64,000 bases of DNA from Dichetophora obliterata (GCA_963920525.1 OY986438.1:184076888-184140887), one strand, 5' to 3'; positions 1 through 10,735 are shown, counted from the stretch's first letter. Program-made: numbers and translations. The notes: a model not told the origin generated them from the sequence alone.

Positions 1-438
1 GACTCTCCAGAGCTTCTTTCTCTTATAAATTTTAACACTAACCGTAGAAGCAGTAGAAACTCTAACAACTTGATTTATTTACCATTTAGTAGAACAAATT
101 ATATGTTAACTGCTCCATTAAATCGCATGAGTACCTTTGTTAACAACTGTAACGTGTTTGATGTTAACTTGTCGAAAGGTCAACTCAAAAGTTGATTGAA
201 AACTATTGAAGGATAAGATCTATGTAAACGCATGGTTAGTTGTTATGTCTTGTGTTGTCCCTGAGCCCAACCCATATTATGCTGGGTAAATTTTTCTCCC
301 TTTTGGTTTTTTATTGGACCACTTTTATCGATATCTTTGAGTTATTTCAATGATATTGGATTGGTTCTTAATATGATCTATTGCGGAGAAAGTGTGAAAA
401 AGCTGTAGTAGCTGAACTCTATTGTTATTGCATGTTTG
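1..438. other. Intergenic, nothing recognised
   Basis: AT-rich sequence without a supportable reading frame, terminal repeat or RNA structure. The window edge may cut a larger repeat. Confidence 0.5.
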
Positions 439-726
439 GAAAAATAGCCTAAAATGAACTTTTAACTAATAAATTCTGAATTTTCTTCGATTTTTTTCGA
501 GATTTTTTTTTTTTTTTGCTGATTATAAAAGTTTAGATAATTTCCAACAACTTTTATTACAATCAGTTTTTTTGTTTTGAACTCCTTTTTGTAGGAAAAT
601 CGATCTGAAAAAATCAACATTTTCAAGGTTTCAACAAAAAAAAAAAACACTATTTTTACATTTTTAATTCAAGTTATTTTTAAATATTATTCTCGACCTA
701 CAATTTAATGTTTTAACGTTGTTATA
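439..726. repeat. Direct repeat copy 1 (about 285 bp)
   Basis: Nearly the same sequence recurs at 1824-2104 in the same orientation. Both copies start with gaaaaatagcctaaaatgaa and end in ttttaacg(t/g)tgttata-like sequence. Small differences in poly-T and poly-A length separate them. Short frames inside are A/T-run artefacts. Copy 1 stops exactly at the TA where the mariner at 727 is inserted. It may be a tandem duplication or part of an unrecognised element. Confidence 0.8.
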
Positions 727-1660
727 CCATATTTGCCCATATTCGAAGCGCCTATTTTATTTTTAAATAAATCAAAGAATTCACAATTTTTTGTCTGTTC
801 GTTATGAATATCATTTAATTGGGTTCAAGTAGATTTGCTTACATTATTTCTTGAATATGATATCTCGTAAATGGTCGCCATTGGCCTCTACGACATATTG
901 TGCCCGTTTTGCAGCATTTTCCATGGTTTTCTTCAACATTTCGATGGGAATGGCGGTTATTTCTTGACGGATGTTGGTTTTCAGCTCTTCTAGGGTCTTT
1001 GGCTTGTTGACGTAAACCTTTGATTTCAAATAACCCCACAAAAAGAAGTCTGGAGGCGTTAAATCTGGTGATCTTGGCGGCCAATCGAAATCACCATTTT
1101 TTGACATCAAACGGCCAGGGAACAATTGCTTCAAAAAATCGATTGTAGTGCGGCTTGTGTGTGGTGGCGCGCCGTCTTGTTGAAACCAGTAGTGCCTGAT
1201 ACGCTTTCGACGAACGAATGGCATGAAAAAATTGTTTATCATATCGCGATAACGCTCCTGATTGACAGTAACTCTGTGGCCATTATCATCTTCGAAAAAG
1301 AACGGCCCAATGAGCATTTTAGCACAAACGCCGCACCAAACAGTGACTTTTGCATCGTGAAGAGGTACCTCTTGAATCTCTTGTGGATTTTCAGTGGCAT
1401 AAATACGGCAATTTTGTTTGTTTACCGTTCCGTTCAACTAAAAATGAGCTTCATCACTCATTGAGTTGAGTTTTCACTATTGACTTGTTTTGTTGAATGT
1501 AAATTTCAACAATTTTAGAGCGTTCGCGTGGCGTGTACTGTTCCATTGTAAACATTTGCTTGGAATGACGCTTCAAACGCGGTATGTCATTAGTCGATTT
1601 GGCATCACTGCGGAAAGTTACAGTGTTGCCAGATGGGCGCTTCGAAGATTGACAACCCTG
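727..1660 (-). mobile_element. Mariner-like element A, internally deleted
   Basis: The unit is bounded by TA dinucleotides (725-726 and 1661-1662) and has imperfect terminal inverted repeats of about 25 bp that share the core ttcgaagcgcc (left end 727-752, right end 1636-1660 on the opposite strand). At 934 bp it is shorter than the roughly 1.3 kb of the full-length relative at 44,588-45,889. The missing part is the middle of the transposase gene. It is read on the minus strand. Confidence 0.85.
844..1546 (-). pseudogene. Mariner-type transposase A, N-terminal middle deleted
   Basis: The start (ATG at 1546, reading MEQYTPRERSKIVEIY) is a typical mariner N-terminus. After about 30 codons it jumps, in a different frame, to SDEAHF, the first catalytic-Asp block, near 1463. 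The rest of the helix-turn-helix DNA-binding domain is gone. A TAG follows directly (HF-stop-LNG). The catalytic part then reads open to 844, with WCG, WFQQDGAPPHT (second Asp) and WPPRSPDLTPPDFFLWG (third Asp block), a DD34D-like layout. The frame change, the stop and the lost DNA-binding domain make it non-functional. Confidence 0.85.
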
Positions 1661-1779
1661 TATACATAGAATAATTTTATTAAATTCGTCATAAAATCAA
1701 ATAGAATTATTGTAGATTTCTCAATCTGGGCTTGTTTGAAAGGTATATTTATCACCTTTCAGAATTTGTATTGATACTA
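1661..1779. repeat. Left arm of a 120-bp inverted repeat
   Basis: The stretch matches, in inverted orientation, 5396-5512. Both arms contain tagatttctcaatctgggc and cataaaat on the same relative spacing. The arms bracket a decayed gene (2111-2595) and a piggyBac (2697-5223), so they are probably the terminal repeats of an older element of about 1.3 kb once the piggyBac is subtracted. The outer end abuts the mariner insertion. Confidence 0.75.
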
Positions 1780-1823
1780 ATATTTTTTTTTATTTTGAGT
1801 AGAGATATAAGAAATTTTTTGTC

Positions 1824-2104
1824 GAAAAATAGCCTAAAATGAACTTTTAACTAATAAATTCTGAATTTTCTTCGATTTTTTTCGAGATTTTTTTTTTTGC
1901 TGATTATAAAAGTTCAGATAATTGCCAAAAACTTTTATTACAATCAGTTTTTTTGTTTTGAACTCCTTTTTGTAGGAAAATCGATTTGAAAAAATCAACA
2001 CTTTCAAGGTTTCAAAAAAAAAAAACACTATTTTTACATTTTTAATTCAATTTATTTTTAAATATTATTCTCGACCTACAATTTAATGTTTTAACGTGGT
2101 TATA
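1824..2104. repeat. Direct repeat copy 2 (about 281 bp)
   Basis: Second copy of the repeat at 439-726, in the same orientation. It ends just downstream of the stop codon of the decayed minus-strand gene 2111-2595. Confidence 0.8.
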
Positions 2105-2110
2105 TTATTT

Positions 2111-2595
2111 TTAAAGGTCCTTTTTACTTTCCATTCGAGGAGTTGTTTTTAATTTGCAATTAAATTTGCCAATATGAAATAATTCGTTTATTGAATCAAC
2201 AAATGCTTTAAATTCATCTGTTTTGTTTCTATGTTGTACATGTTTCTGGTATTTATCAAGCAAACCAGTAAATTTTTTGAAAACAATCTTTCTATTAATG
2301 ATTTCAATATTTAATTTACACCAAATTTGGATCAATTTATCTGTTACGTGAGGAGTAAAAGTTTTATACGAGAACATTTTGTTTTCAAATTTAGCACGAT
2401 CACTTAAAAAAAGTAATATTTTAAAATGTCACATTTAGTAGGCAAACTAAGATCATTTAAATCACTTGATAAACCAAAAACAACAATATCTTGATGAGGC
2501 ATGTTAGTCAATCTAGACTCAAAACTTGTTGATGTGGTTGCTTCTTCCATTTGCGAAGACACCGCAGACAATGTTGATGGTTCTTGATTATCCAT
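2111..2595 (-). pseudogene. Transposon-associated protein remnant, function unknown
   Basis: An ATG at 2595 opens a frame of about 60 codons that ends LPTKCDILKYYFF. It then hits a stop in a T-run near 2404; one T fewer than expected shifts the frame. The next frame continues (LSDRAKFENK, then HVTDKLIQIWCKLNIEI) to a stop at 2111, about 160 residues in all. The pattern of LPT..., a W-containing helix and a basic LLDKYQ.H stretch recalls a poorly described arthropod protein family that occurs in many copies and seems mobile. That link is from memory and uncertain. It lies inside the 1661-5512 inverted repeat and upstream of repeat copy 2. A possible relative by family memory lies at 52.4-53.0 kb. 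Confidence 0.5.
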
Positions 2596-2696
2596 AATAA
2601 CTTTGATATTATCACTGCACTCTTTGACTGTGTCACACTAAATTTAAAAATAAAAAAAAAAAATATTGGTATTGTGATAACCGAGTTTTTATTTCA

Positions 2697-5223
2697 CCCA
2701 TTTTTCGCCGCATTAAGACCCTGTTGACCGATGTGCTTAAAAATTTATTTAGAACCTATTTCAATGCTAGTTCAGAAAATTTCAAACTTTGGAGTCAGTG
2801 GTGTTTTCAGTTTCCCAGAAAATAAGTGGTAATTATAATCACCATTGGCGGAATATGTTTACACGTATAAGATTTTGAATGGTAAATAAAAAACCTTTTA
2901 TTCAATGATAAAAACTATTTCTTACGATGAACTTTAAAACATTTCGTATGCAGGCGCATTTTGCACTTCTTACACATAAAGGGAGTGTGGCTGTGGCATT
3001 GCTTGCACCGACGTTGTTTGCCTTCCTCTTGCCTTACAATAACGTGTTGCGTCACTTTGGTGCGTTTTGATCTTGGTTCCTCTGCTCCCATTTGGTGCCC
3101 GTTTGAATCCTTGCAAACAAGTAGAACTCTAGCAGTTTCCGACCGAAATTCCAGTTGTGTTTTTCCTCGAACTTTCCCAATTCTGCACAAAAAACTGTGC
3201 ATCTTCCAGGCATTTGCAACAGCCGAGTCCACAGCATTCGAAAATAGAGGCCACCACCTTGCCTCTAACATTTATTCGGTAGTTCGATATGGTATTATCT
3301 ACACCTCCCATACGCAAGTTATAATTTTTTATCGTATTAGGGTCTTCAACATTGACATACATGGCATTTTCGATTATAACTTCGAGCAGTTGTAAGTGGA
3401 TCGACGCGCAATCAAAATTAGTCGCTTAGGTCACAATCGCATTATCATGCCAAGTTACAATAAAAATTTCATTTGCGCGATCAAACATAAAGTCGTATTC
3501 TCTATTTTTTTAAACTTTTGTCACTTTTAATTTCCACATTAGCTGGCAATCTGTTTTTGCGTACTGTGCCGGTTGCATTAAAATTTCTGCAGGCACATAA
3601 GGTTGAAGGGCGTGAAGAAGTTGTCTAAATATAAAAAATGCCTTTTGGATGCTGCACATTTTCCAGCAAACTCAAGACCACGTGAGCTCCTAAGCCGATT
3701 TCTCTAAAAGATTACTCGGAACCAGCGTATGGAATACAGCAATACATTTATCCAACCCATCAAATAAACGTCTTATTTGGCAAAGCGGTCATTTTTGCCT
3801 AAGTCGTTATTATTACTGACATTAATAAATTTCTTCATCCACCGAAATTCGAATCGTGTCATGGCTTGTTTCACAATTGGAACACCAAGATTGGAGCACC
3901 AGTTCAACTGCGCATATATTGTCCATAACATTATTTTGCCTCGCATACTCATTGGTGTTCATCACTATTAGCTCCACAATGGCTTCATCGAAAAATAAGT
4001 TGAACAGATCCAAAGGCGACTTTCCGTCTAAATATTAAAAAAAAACCAGTACTAAAAACTTATAAAAAACAAAATACAAAGGTAACATACTCAATAATAG
4101 ATACAATTCCTCTTGTGCTTTGATAAATTCTGTGGAATCACGCACATTATTGGAGTAATGTGGTAAATCTTCAAAGGAAATGAAGATTTGGATATATAAT
4201 TTGTTGCATTTGATTTTGGCAACAATTCCAAGCTTTTTACTTCAGTTGGGGCACCAATATCTTCATTTTCTACTACATACTCAAGCTCCAATTCACCAGC
4301 TACTTCACCTATTGCATTATTGTTTTGACCACCAATGATAGTTTCATTAATATTTTATTCGTCGCTGACAACGTCAGCTCGGGGTGGAATATATACAACA
4401 TTACGAGCATTATCGCGAATCTGTGTGTTCTTTGATTCATCTTCAGAGTCTTCCAACAAATCGAATATTTCCATCATTGATAATGCGCGCTTTATTCGAA
4501 AGTCAAAACAACAAAAGTGCAATTTTTTTTTTAATATATAGATGAATATGATATACATATATGGAGATGAGCTTGAAACTTACGATCCGGACATTTTTGC
4601 ATATATGTATTTTGATCAACTTATTGCATAAAAATAATACTTCTTGTAATTACGTCGAATGATTATAAAAACATGCAACTGATATAAAAACGTTGACTGC
4701 CAAAATGTTTTGCAAATTTTACAAAAAATTGTCACAATGCATACATAAACCGTTATAATAGCAACAGCATGTTTTGTATCTGCTGCTGATGACAAAATTA
4801 ATATGTAAGTACATTTATGCGCATAAATCAAACTATAGGGATTACGCTTTTCGCCAATGGTGATTATAATCACCACAATATTCATCATTAAATTTTACAT
4901 AGTATATGTGTATTATTTGTGGTAGATAGGGCTCTAAAGACAAAAGTAAACAGTTTATTTTATAATTATAAGCGCGGTTGTTAGATATCATAAGATCTTG
5001 GCAATTTATCTCCACATATTTTGATGACCTTTATTTACTAATTTCTAAAAACACCAAAATAAGTCATTTTTGCTGCGACAGGAACTAAACTAAGTATGTA
5101 ATAAAGACAGCATGACCCTAAATAATTGATAAAAAAAGTATATTGAGTAAAAAACTATTTTGTTTGTCAGTTATGAATAGCAAAAGTTCTGGTAATTAAA
5201 ATTACCGGCCGGCGAAAAATGGG
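2697..5223 (-). mobile_element. piggyBac-like element 1, decayed
   Basis: Terminal inverted repeats cccatttttcgccg (2697-2710) and its complement (5210-5223) are identical over 14 bp. The right flank is TTAA (5224-5227); the left is TTCA (2693-2696), one base off the TTAA target of piggyBac elements. Subterminal inverted repeats built on ggtgattataatcacc occur at 2826-2853 and 4850-4876, with a related palindrome ggtaattaaaattacc at 5191-5206. The length, 2527 bp, is normal for the family. The transposase gene inside is broken. Confidence 0.88.
2915..4477 (-). pseudogene. piggyBac transposase, multiply frameshifted
   Basis: Pieces in order on the minus strand: an acidic N-terminus starting near 4477 (MEIFDLLEDSEDE); LDLFNLFFDEAIVELIV at about 3.9-4.0 kb, a conserved early block; YNLRMGGVDNTISNYR near 3.3 kb, which holds the third catalytic Asp in MGGVD; and a C-terminal Cys/His-rich zinc-binding tail ending at 2915 (CKQCH..., CKKCKMRLHTKC). 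The pieces lie in different frames and the region around the first two catalytic Asp residues cannot be read. Total coding space is about 1.56 kb, below a complete gene, so there are deletions as well as frameshifts. Confidence 0.85.
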
Positions 5224-5395
5224 TTAAGTATTTTGGCAAACTGCGTGCGCATTGCACGATGAACGATTAAGGAACAAGGAAAAGCAAGCTTGGCAACGTT
5301 TAGTGTTGGTAAACTCCATTATTTTGTAACGCCATCATTCAGTGTTACAAAGTTGTTCAATTGAACAATGCTGCCATTGACGACTTATTCTACTG

Positions 5396-5512
5396 GTATC
5401 AATACAGATTCTGAAAGTTGATAAAAATACCTTTCAAACAAGCCCAGATTGAGAAATCTACTGTAATTCTATCCGATTTTATGACGAATTTAATTAAATT
5501 ATTCTATGTATA
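5396..5512. repeat. Right arm of the 120-bp inverted repeat
   Basis: Inverted match of 1661-1779 with scattered substitutions. See the left arm. Confidence 0.75.
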
Positions 5513-6087
5513 TATGGAAAAATATCTATTTTGAAATTTTGGGGGGCTCCAAATCCGACTTATAGCTATGGTCTCTTGGTCTCAGAATCATCTATAGATT
5601 ACGTTTTTGCTATACGCTTCATAAAAAAAATCGTTCCATACAATTTGACCCGCCCTAATATTTATATATAGCCTTCATTGTAATATTTATATATAGCCTT
5701 CAAGTATCCGGATCATCCTAAGTTTGTAAAAATTTTGCGAAAAATGTAAACGTAATGACTTAATAATAATAGTAATAATAAAATAATAATACTAGTCCCT
5801 GGACGACTTCTTCAATTTTAAGACATGATTTTTTAATATTTTTCTATTTTTTTCTATTTGTATTAAAAAAATTTGTACTTCCTTGCTTTCTTTATAGGTT
5901 TTATTATGATTTAATTTATTGCTAAAAACTATTCTATTAAAAAAAAATTAAAAGTTTTGGCTATCAGTAAAAATTATTAATAAAATTTGAGGTTATGTTT
6001 TGGGTTATTTCAAAACTGGCTTATTTGCTTGTCTAATTGATTGTAGTAAGAGTTGGGGCTCCATGGAATTCTTAAGAAGGCAGGTGT
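5513..6087. repeat. Intergenic with a 25-bp tandem duplication
   Basis: Units at 5656-5680 and 5681-5703 share taatatttatatatagcctt. An ATA/ATAATA-rich stretch follows at about 5760-5800. This region is downstream of the mucin gene, so its 3' untranslated end and poly(A) signal should lie here; tttatt (AATAAA on the minus strand) occurs near 5900. Nothing else is recognised. Confidence 0.5.
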
Positions 6088-7540
6088 TTATTTGTCACAG
6101 GGCGGTGTTACTGTCACACACGGAGGTGTTGTGGTCTCACATGATGGTATTGTGGTCTCACATGGTGGTGTTATCGTCTCACATGGTGGTATTGTGGTTT
6201 CACATGGTGGTGCTGTCACACAAGGAGTAGTTGTCTCACAAGTAGTTGTAGTTTGATCAAATTGAGTGCTGGTAAAGGTTGTAGAAGTAGATTTTGTTGA
6301 TGTTGTAGTTAAAGATGTAGTTTTTGGTGTAGTTGATGAATTAGTTGTTGTAGTTTTAGTTGTAGTCAAGGTTTGAGTTGTAGTTGTTGTTGTCTGGGAA
6401 CAAGAGGTTTCACAAGGCGTTGTTGTTGGACATGATGTTGTCGTACACGGAGTTTGTGTATTGGTTGTCGTGGTTGTGGTCGATTTAGTGGAGGTTGTTG
6501 AAGTCGTTGAAGTTGACTTTGTTGTTGTCGTCTTAGTTGTAGTGGTCGATGTAGTAGTTGAGGTTGAGCTTTTACAAGGCGTTGTTGTTGGACATGTTGT
6601 TGTGGTCGAAAACAGAGTTGGTGTAGTGGTTGTCGTGGTTGTGGTCGATTTAGTGGAGGTTGTTGAAGTCGTTGAAGTTGGCTTTGTTGTTGTCGTCTTA
6701 GTTGTAGTGGTTGATGTAGTAGTTGAGGTTGAGCTTTCACAAGGCGTTGTTGTTGGACATGATGTTGTCGTACACGGAGTTTGTGTTTTGGTTGTCGTGG
6801 TTGTGGTCGATTTTGTGGAGGTTGTTGAAGTCGTTGTAGTTGACTTTGTTGAAGTAGTGGTGGTCGATGTAGAAGTAGGTGTTTCACATGTAGTAGTTGT
6901 TTTTGTCCATGTACTGCATGGAGTTGTGGTCTCACATGGTGGAGTGGAATAGTCACATGGAATAGTCGTTTGATCACATGGTGTCGGTGGAGTTGATATA
7001 AATGTAACGCAATTCGATGGCTTGTCGCACTCTAACGTAGCCAAATTGTAACTCAATCCGTTGGGGCAAATACTCTCACGCTGAATTACATTGTTGTTAC
7101 ACTGATAAAAAACTGAGGGATTATTGGGTGAGACAACATAACCACTCAAGTGACCACAGCAAGCACCAACACAGTCAGGTGGTGGTATAACAACATATGC
7201 TGGTGTTTCTACACAGTTGGATTGAGCCACGCAGGACTTTGAGATCGGATCATAAAATTGCGGACATATCTTAAGTATACTCAAGCCGTTTTGACATTCG
7301 TAGTATTGCGAACAGCTGCCAGGCACTAAGGCTTTAAAGCCATTGATCTTGTTGCGACACAAAAACTTGCTGTAAAATCTATTGTCAATGGAACGTGCTG
7401 ATGAGCCCAACTTGGCTGCGCTGCCAAGGGTGATAAGCACCAAAAGGATATAAGTGGCTGCTGTTTTGTAGAGAAATTCAATTGAAAATTAAAAAATATT
7501 TTTAAATTTTTCTTAAAACCTCACCGAAATAGTTCCTCAT
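6088..7540 (-). CDS. Secreted chitin-binding mucin (peritrophin-like), two exons
   Basis: Exon 1 (7540-7525) encodes MRNYF plus one base. The intron (7524-7461) starts GTGAGG and ends ACAAAACAG. Exon 2 runs 7460-6088 and stops with TAA; spliced length is 462 residues. Residues 1-20 form a signal peptide (MRNYFAATYILLVLITLGSA). Two type-2 chitin-binding (CBM14, peritrophin-A) domains follow, each with six cysteines: C..FKALVPGSCSQYYEC..C and C..YVVSPNNPSVFYQC..C. About 280 residues of Thr/Ser-rich mucin sequence come next, with three near-identical blocks (SCPTTTPCESST type) and a C-terminal run of PPCETT repeats. Such proteins coat the gut lining or cuticle; the Thr tracts are presumably O-glycosylated. 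The valine-rich plus-strand frame opposite is its shadow. The gene looks intact. The exact Drosophila counterpart is not recognised. Confidence 0.9.
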
Positions 7541-7670
7541 TGCTATCAACAATACCAGGTTATACTTCTGGTAATAAAGTCTTTTCACTATTTATTCACT
7601 TTGTTCGAAGTTAAGGCTGTTGAACTAGGCTAGGTTGTCCGGGTAGCAATAACTTTTGTTGCGCAATAGC

Positions 7671-7682
7671 TGAGCTTTTATA
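7671..7682 (-). promoter_or_regulatory. TATA box of the mucin gene
   Basis: On the minus strand the sequence reads TATAAAAGCTCA, about 130 bases upstream of the start codon at 7540. Transcription would start near 7645-7650, leaving a 5' leader of about 105 bases. Confidence 0.65.
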
Positions 7683-9243
7683 TTTTAGTTAGTAGAAGTT
7701 AGCAGTTTAAGTAAGCTTTTAAAAAGTAATTGCAATTCGTGATTTTAACATCGAAAACATTAACATCATTTCTAGTTTCAGAGCAACAACAGCGAAAGAG
7801 ATCATTATCGGTCGCTTATCGATAGCAATTTCTATATCTACTCGGCAGCGAATTCCATTTTACAACATATGCCATTATAATGTAAAGAGATGTTTGATGT
7901 TTTTTCTGCTCCCGATTTGCCAACTGAGATAACGTCGCTACACGTGTTTCGCCAGGCAAAACGTTCTGTATTTCTGTTCACTTTTAATAAGTTTCAAGTG
8001 GAAACATATGTTTGATTGCAAGCTGAAGCAGTCAACAGCTATGGCTTCTTATTCTACTCTCAAGATCTTGAATATTTTATTATTGATGTTGTTGATAATA
8101 GGCAGAATATTTCGCACAATCTTTCAAATTCATGGCAGTTACTTTCGTACATTAAGATTTTTATTTTGCCTACAATTTCCGCATTTTTATCGGCATTTTA
8201 GATGTTTCAGTTAGCATAACCGTGGTTATGCCACAGGTTGATACCATTTCTGTGTTTGTGTATGTGTGACCAAGAAGCAATTTTTTAAAATATAGCAAAT
8301 TTAACATATTTAGTGGAATATTATATTTAAACGTGACTTGAATGTTCAAGTTCAGGAGCAAATGCTTTTTTTGCTAAGCATGTGTCAAATTTTGTCTAAA
8401 AACTTTATTAGATACACTAACAGCGAGTGACATCGTGTGTGCTGAATACTTATCTCTTCACTTTTCTTCTCTTATCATCTTCAAATATTGTTCATTTTTT
8501 ATAGACGCTTATCATAAATAGAAATACGTATTCTTTCGCTGATAAATGTTATTTGTTAAATTTAGAAGCAAACTTACCTTACTCTTGTTCAAGGATAAAC
8601 TTGTAACGGTCACGTGGGTTGGCGAACTCACGGAAATATGATCATGAAATCGAGTTATGAGTGAAGATTTAATTTTACGTATACTCATCTTTTTTATTGA
8701 ATCTTATATTAAAACACAATTGATATGTTAATTTTGAATTAATATAGTTTTATTTTAATTTATTATAATATTTATATTAATAAAAAATTAGTTCGTCCAG
8801 CTGATGTTGTCCTGTCCTTTCCGGTAGTTAGCGCGATGAATTCGATGTAGTTAAAGTATATGTCTAAAAAATTTTGAACAAAAAAGGAGTTGGCTTTGTT
8901 GCAGGATAGTCGAAAACTTATCTCTTAAGTTTTTCTTTTCAACTCTTTAAATTTAATCCATCACTTTTGGCTAAAAACTAAAGAAAACGAAAATGACTTT
9001 AAAAGTATGTCTAAGTGGATGCCTTCCATAGATATAGATTTTTATAAAACCAATTTTAATTAGACGACCTCATTTGAAAAAATAAAATTAAATTTTTGAG
9101 TTCCAGAAGGGGTCCTATGTGCAGTCAGGGGTGAAATTAGCGGGGGATAAGGGGGTCGACTACGCCCTTACTTTTTTAGAGTCGGTCTAATTGTTATTTT
9201 TTACTGAAATTTTTTAAAATATTGATTTTTATAAACAATAATT
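7683..9243. other. Intergenic, no gene recognised
   Basis: No convincing reading frame. A TATCGATA octamer, the fly DRE/BEAF-type motif, occurs at 7817-7824 upstream of the mucin gene and may be regulatory or chance. The segment 8690-8790 is nearly pure A/T. A GC-richer patch at 9120-9170 (caggggtgaaattagcgggg) resembles the outer end of some hAT elements, but no partner end was found. Confidence 0.4.
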
Positions 9244-9251
9244 ATGAACGC

Positions 9252-9460
9252 ATCAAAGCCAGTCGTACCTTTTATTGCCATTTTTATAACAAAAACCTAC
9301 TTTAGTCGGCTATTTCATTTTAAGTCATACCAAAAACTATCTTCAGTCGGTCAATTCACTTTTAGTCGTACCTTAAACGAGTTTGACTCGGCTAACTCAC
9401 GCCGTACCTTAAAGGAACTTCAGTCGGCCAACTCATTTTACGTCGTATCAGCGTGGAATT
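9252..9460. repeat. Degenerate tandem repeat, about 40-bp unit
   Basis: Three to four units carry a (c/a)agtcgg(c/t)(t/c)aa(c/t)tca core followed by gtcgtacctta. Successive units begin near 9303, 9346, 9387 and 9423, with lengths of about 36-43 bp. The frame 9244-9519 over it is a by-product of the repeat. Part of the core (agtcggcc) also appears near 28,610. Confidence 0.5.
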
Positions 9461-9834
9461 GTTGTAAACGAATCCAGTGTTCCTTTGTGATAAAATGCAG
9501 AAAAAGTTCAAAAAAGTAGTATAAAATTTGTTAAAAAAAGTACGGAAACAGTAATGCATAGTAATGTAAAAGAGAGAAGCGGACCAAATGTCAAAAATTA
9601 ACCATTTTTAGTCCAATTGGGCAACCGTATCCTTGACCAAAAATAAAAACCGAAAATGATATTTTTGTTTGAAAAAGAAAAAATATTAATAAATAAGCGA
9701 TTTTTATTTAACATTTAAAAGATAAAATCAGATTTCTATTTTTATATCTGAGCAAAAACTTTAAAATTATAAAATAATGATTAATGCTTAAGTTTTTGGA
9801 TATAGCTTAATGATAACAGTCCTTGATACAAATA

Positions 9835-10735
9835 CAGGGTCCGCCATTTAACGTTTTTTTTTTTCAACTAGTGCTAAGCTCATGTCTGATTTGAAAGATA
9901 ATTAGTTTTATCCTTCCGCTGAACGAATATGGTTGTGTATACGCTTGAACAACGCTGGGAAATATCGCGACATTACTTTGAAAATCATGATGCCGATTTT
10001 GCCAAAAATATCATCTTTTCAGATGAAGCTCATTTTTATCTTGGCGGGTATGTAAACAAGCAAAATTATCGCATTTGGGGCACAGAAAACCCGCACGCAT
10101 ACATTGAAAAGCCGCTGCACCCAAAACGAGTCACTGTTTGGTGCGGATTTTGGTCCAGAGGCATAATTGGGCCATTTTTCTTTAAAAATGAGCAAGGAGT
10201 GGCCGTTACAGTCAATGGCGATCGTTATCGGGCCATGTTGAAGAACTTTTGTTCATAAAAATTGAAGAGGAGGATATTGGCAACATTTGGTTTCAACAGG
10301 ACGGCGCTACGTGCCACACAGCCGAAGCTACACTCGATGTTTTGCGCCCTGTTTTTGAAGATCGCATTATCAGCCGCAGAGCTGATGTCGTTTGGCCACC
10401 TCGGAGCTGCGATTTGACACCGTTGGACTATTATTTGTGGAGTGCCCTCACAGATAAGTGTTACGCCGACAAGCCAGAGACAATTGACGCTTTAAAGGAC
10501 AATATTCGTGAAGCCATTGGTGAAATACAGCAACACACAATCGATAATGTGCTTAAAAATTGGACCGATCGTGTAGGCTACTGCATGGCCAGCCGAGGCA
10601 GCCATTTGAATGAAATTATTTTCCAATAATAACCGGAAGGATTGAACTTTCAAATAAAAAAGAAATTTGAGAAAATATTTAGTAGTTTTTTTTTTATAGA
10701 ATTTTCAAAAAAAAAAAGTTATTTGGCGGACCCTG
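9835..10735 (+). mobile_element. Mariner-like element B, internally deleted
   Basis: Terminal inverted repeats cagggtccgcca(t/a)(t/a)taac at 9835 and the complement ending at 10,735 match over about 28 bp, and TA duplications flank them (9833-9834, 10,736-10,737). The length is 901 bp instead of about 1.3 kb because the centre of the N-terminal half is missing. The terminal sequences and the protein are clearly different from element A. Confidence 0.9.
9929..10629 (+). pseudogene. Mariner-type transposase B, deleted and frameshifted
   Basis: The N-terminus (VYTLEQRWEISRHYFENH) is joined in frame to AKNIIFSDEAHFYLGGY, so the helix-turn-helix and linker, roughly 130 residues in the complete protein, are missing while the first catalytic Asp is kept. 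After LKNF near 10,250 one T is missing and the frame shifts. The second frame carries WFQQDGATCHT (second Asp) and WPPRSCDLTPLDYYLW (third Asp block), then continues to the natural stop at 10,629. All three catalytic Asp residues are present, but no DNA-binding domain. Apart from the one-base shift it has few lesions. Confidence 0.88.

Noticed and set aside
6461..6952. Val-rich plus-strand frame of 163 codons
   Set aside because: It is the antisense of the Thr codon repeats of the mucin gene; no start context or domain.
6366..6977. Second minus-strand frame rich in Gln/Leu/Pro over the mucin
   Set aside because: Out-of-frame shadow of the ACN repeats of the mucin.
8008..8214. Short frames in the spacer after the mucin promoter
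   Set aside because: Low complexity, hydrophobic, overlapping in two frames, no conserved character or promoter.
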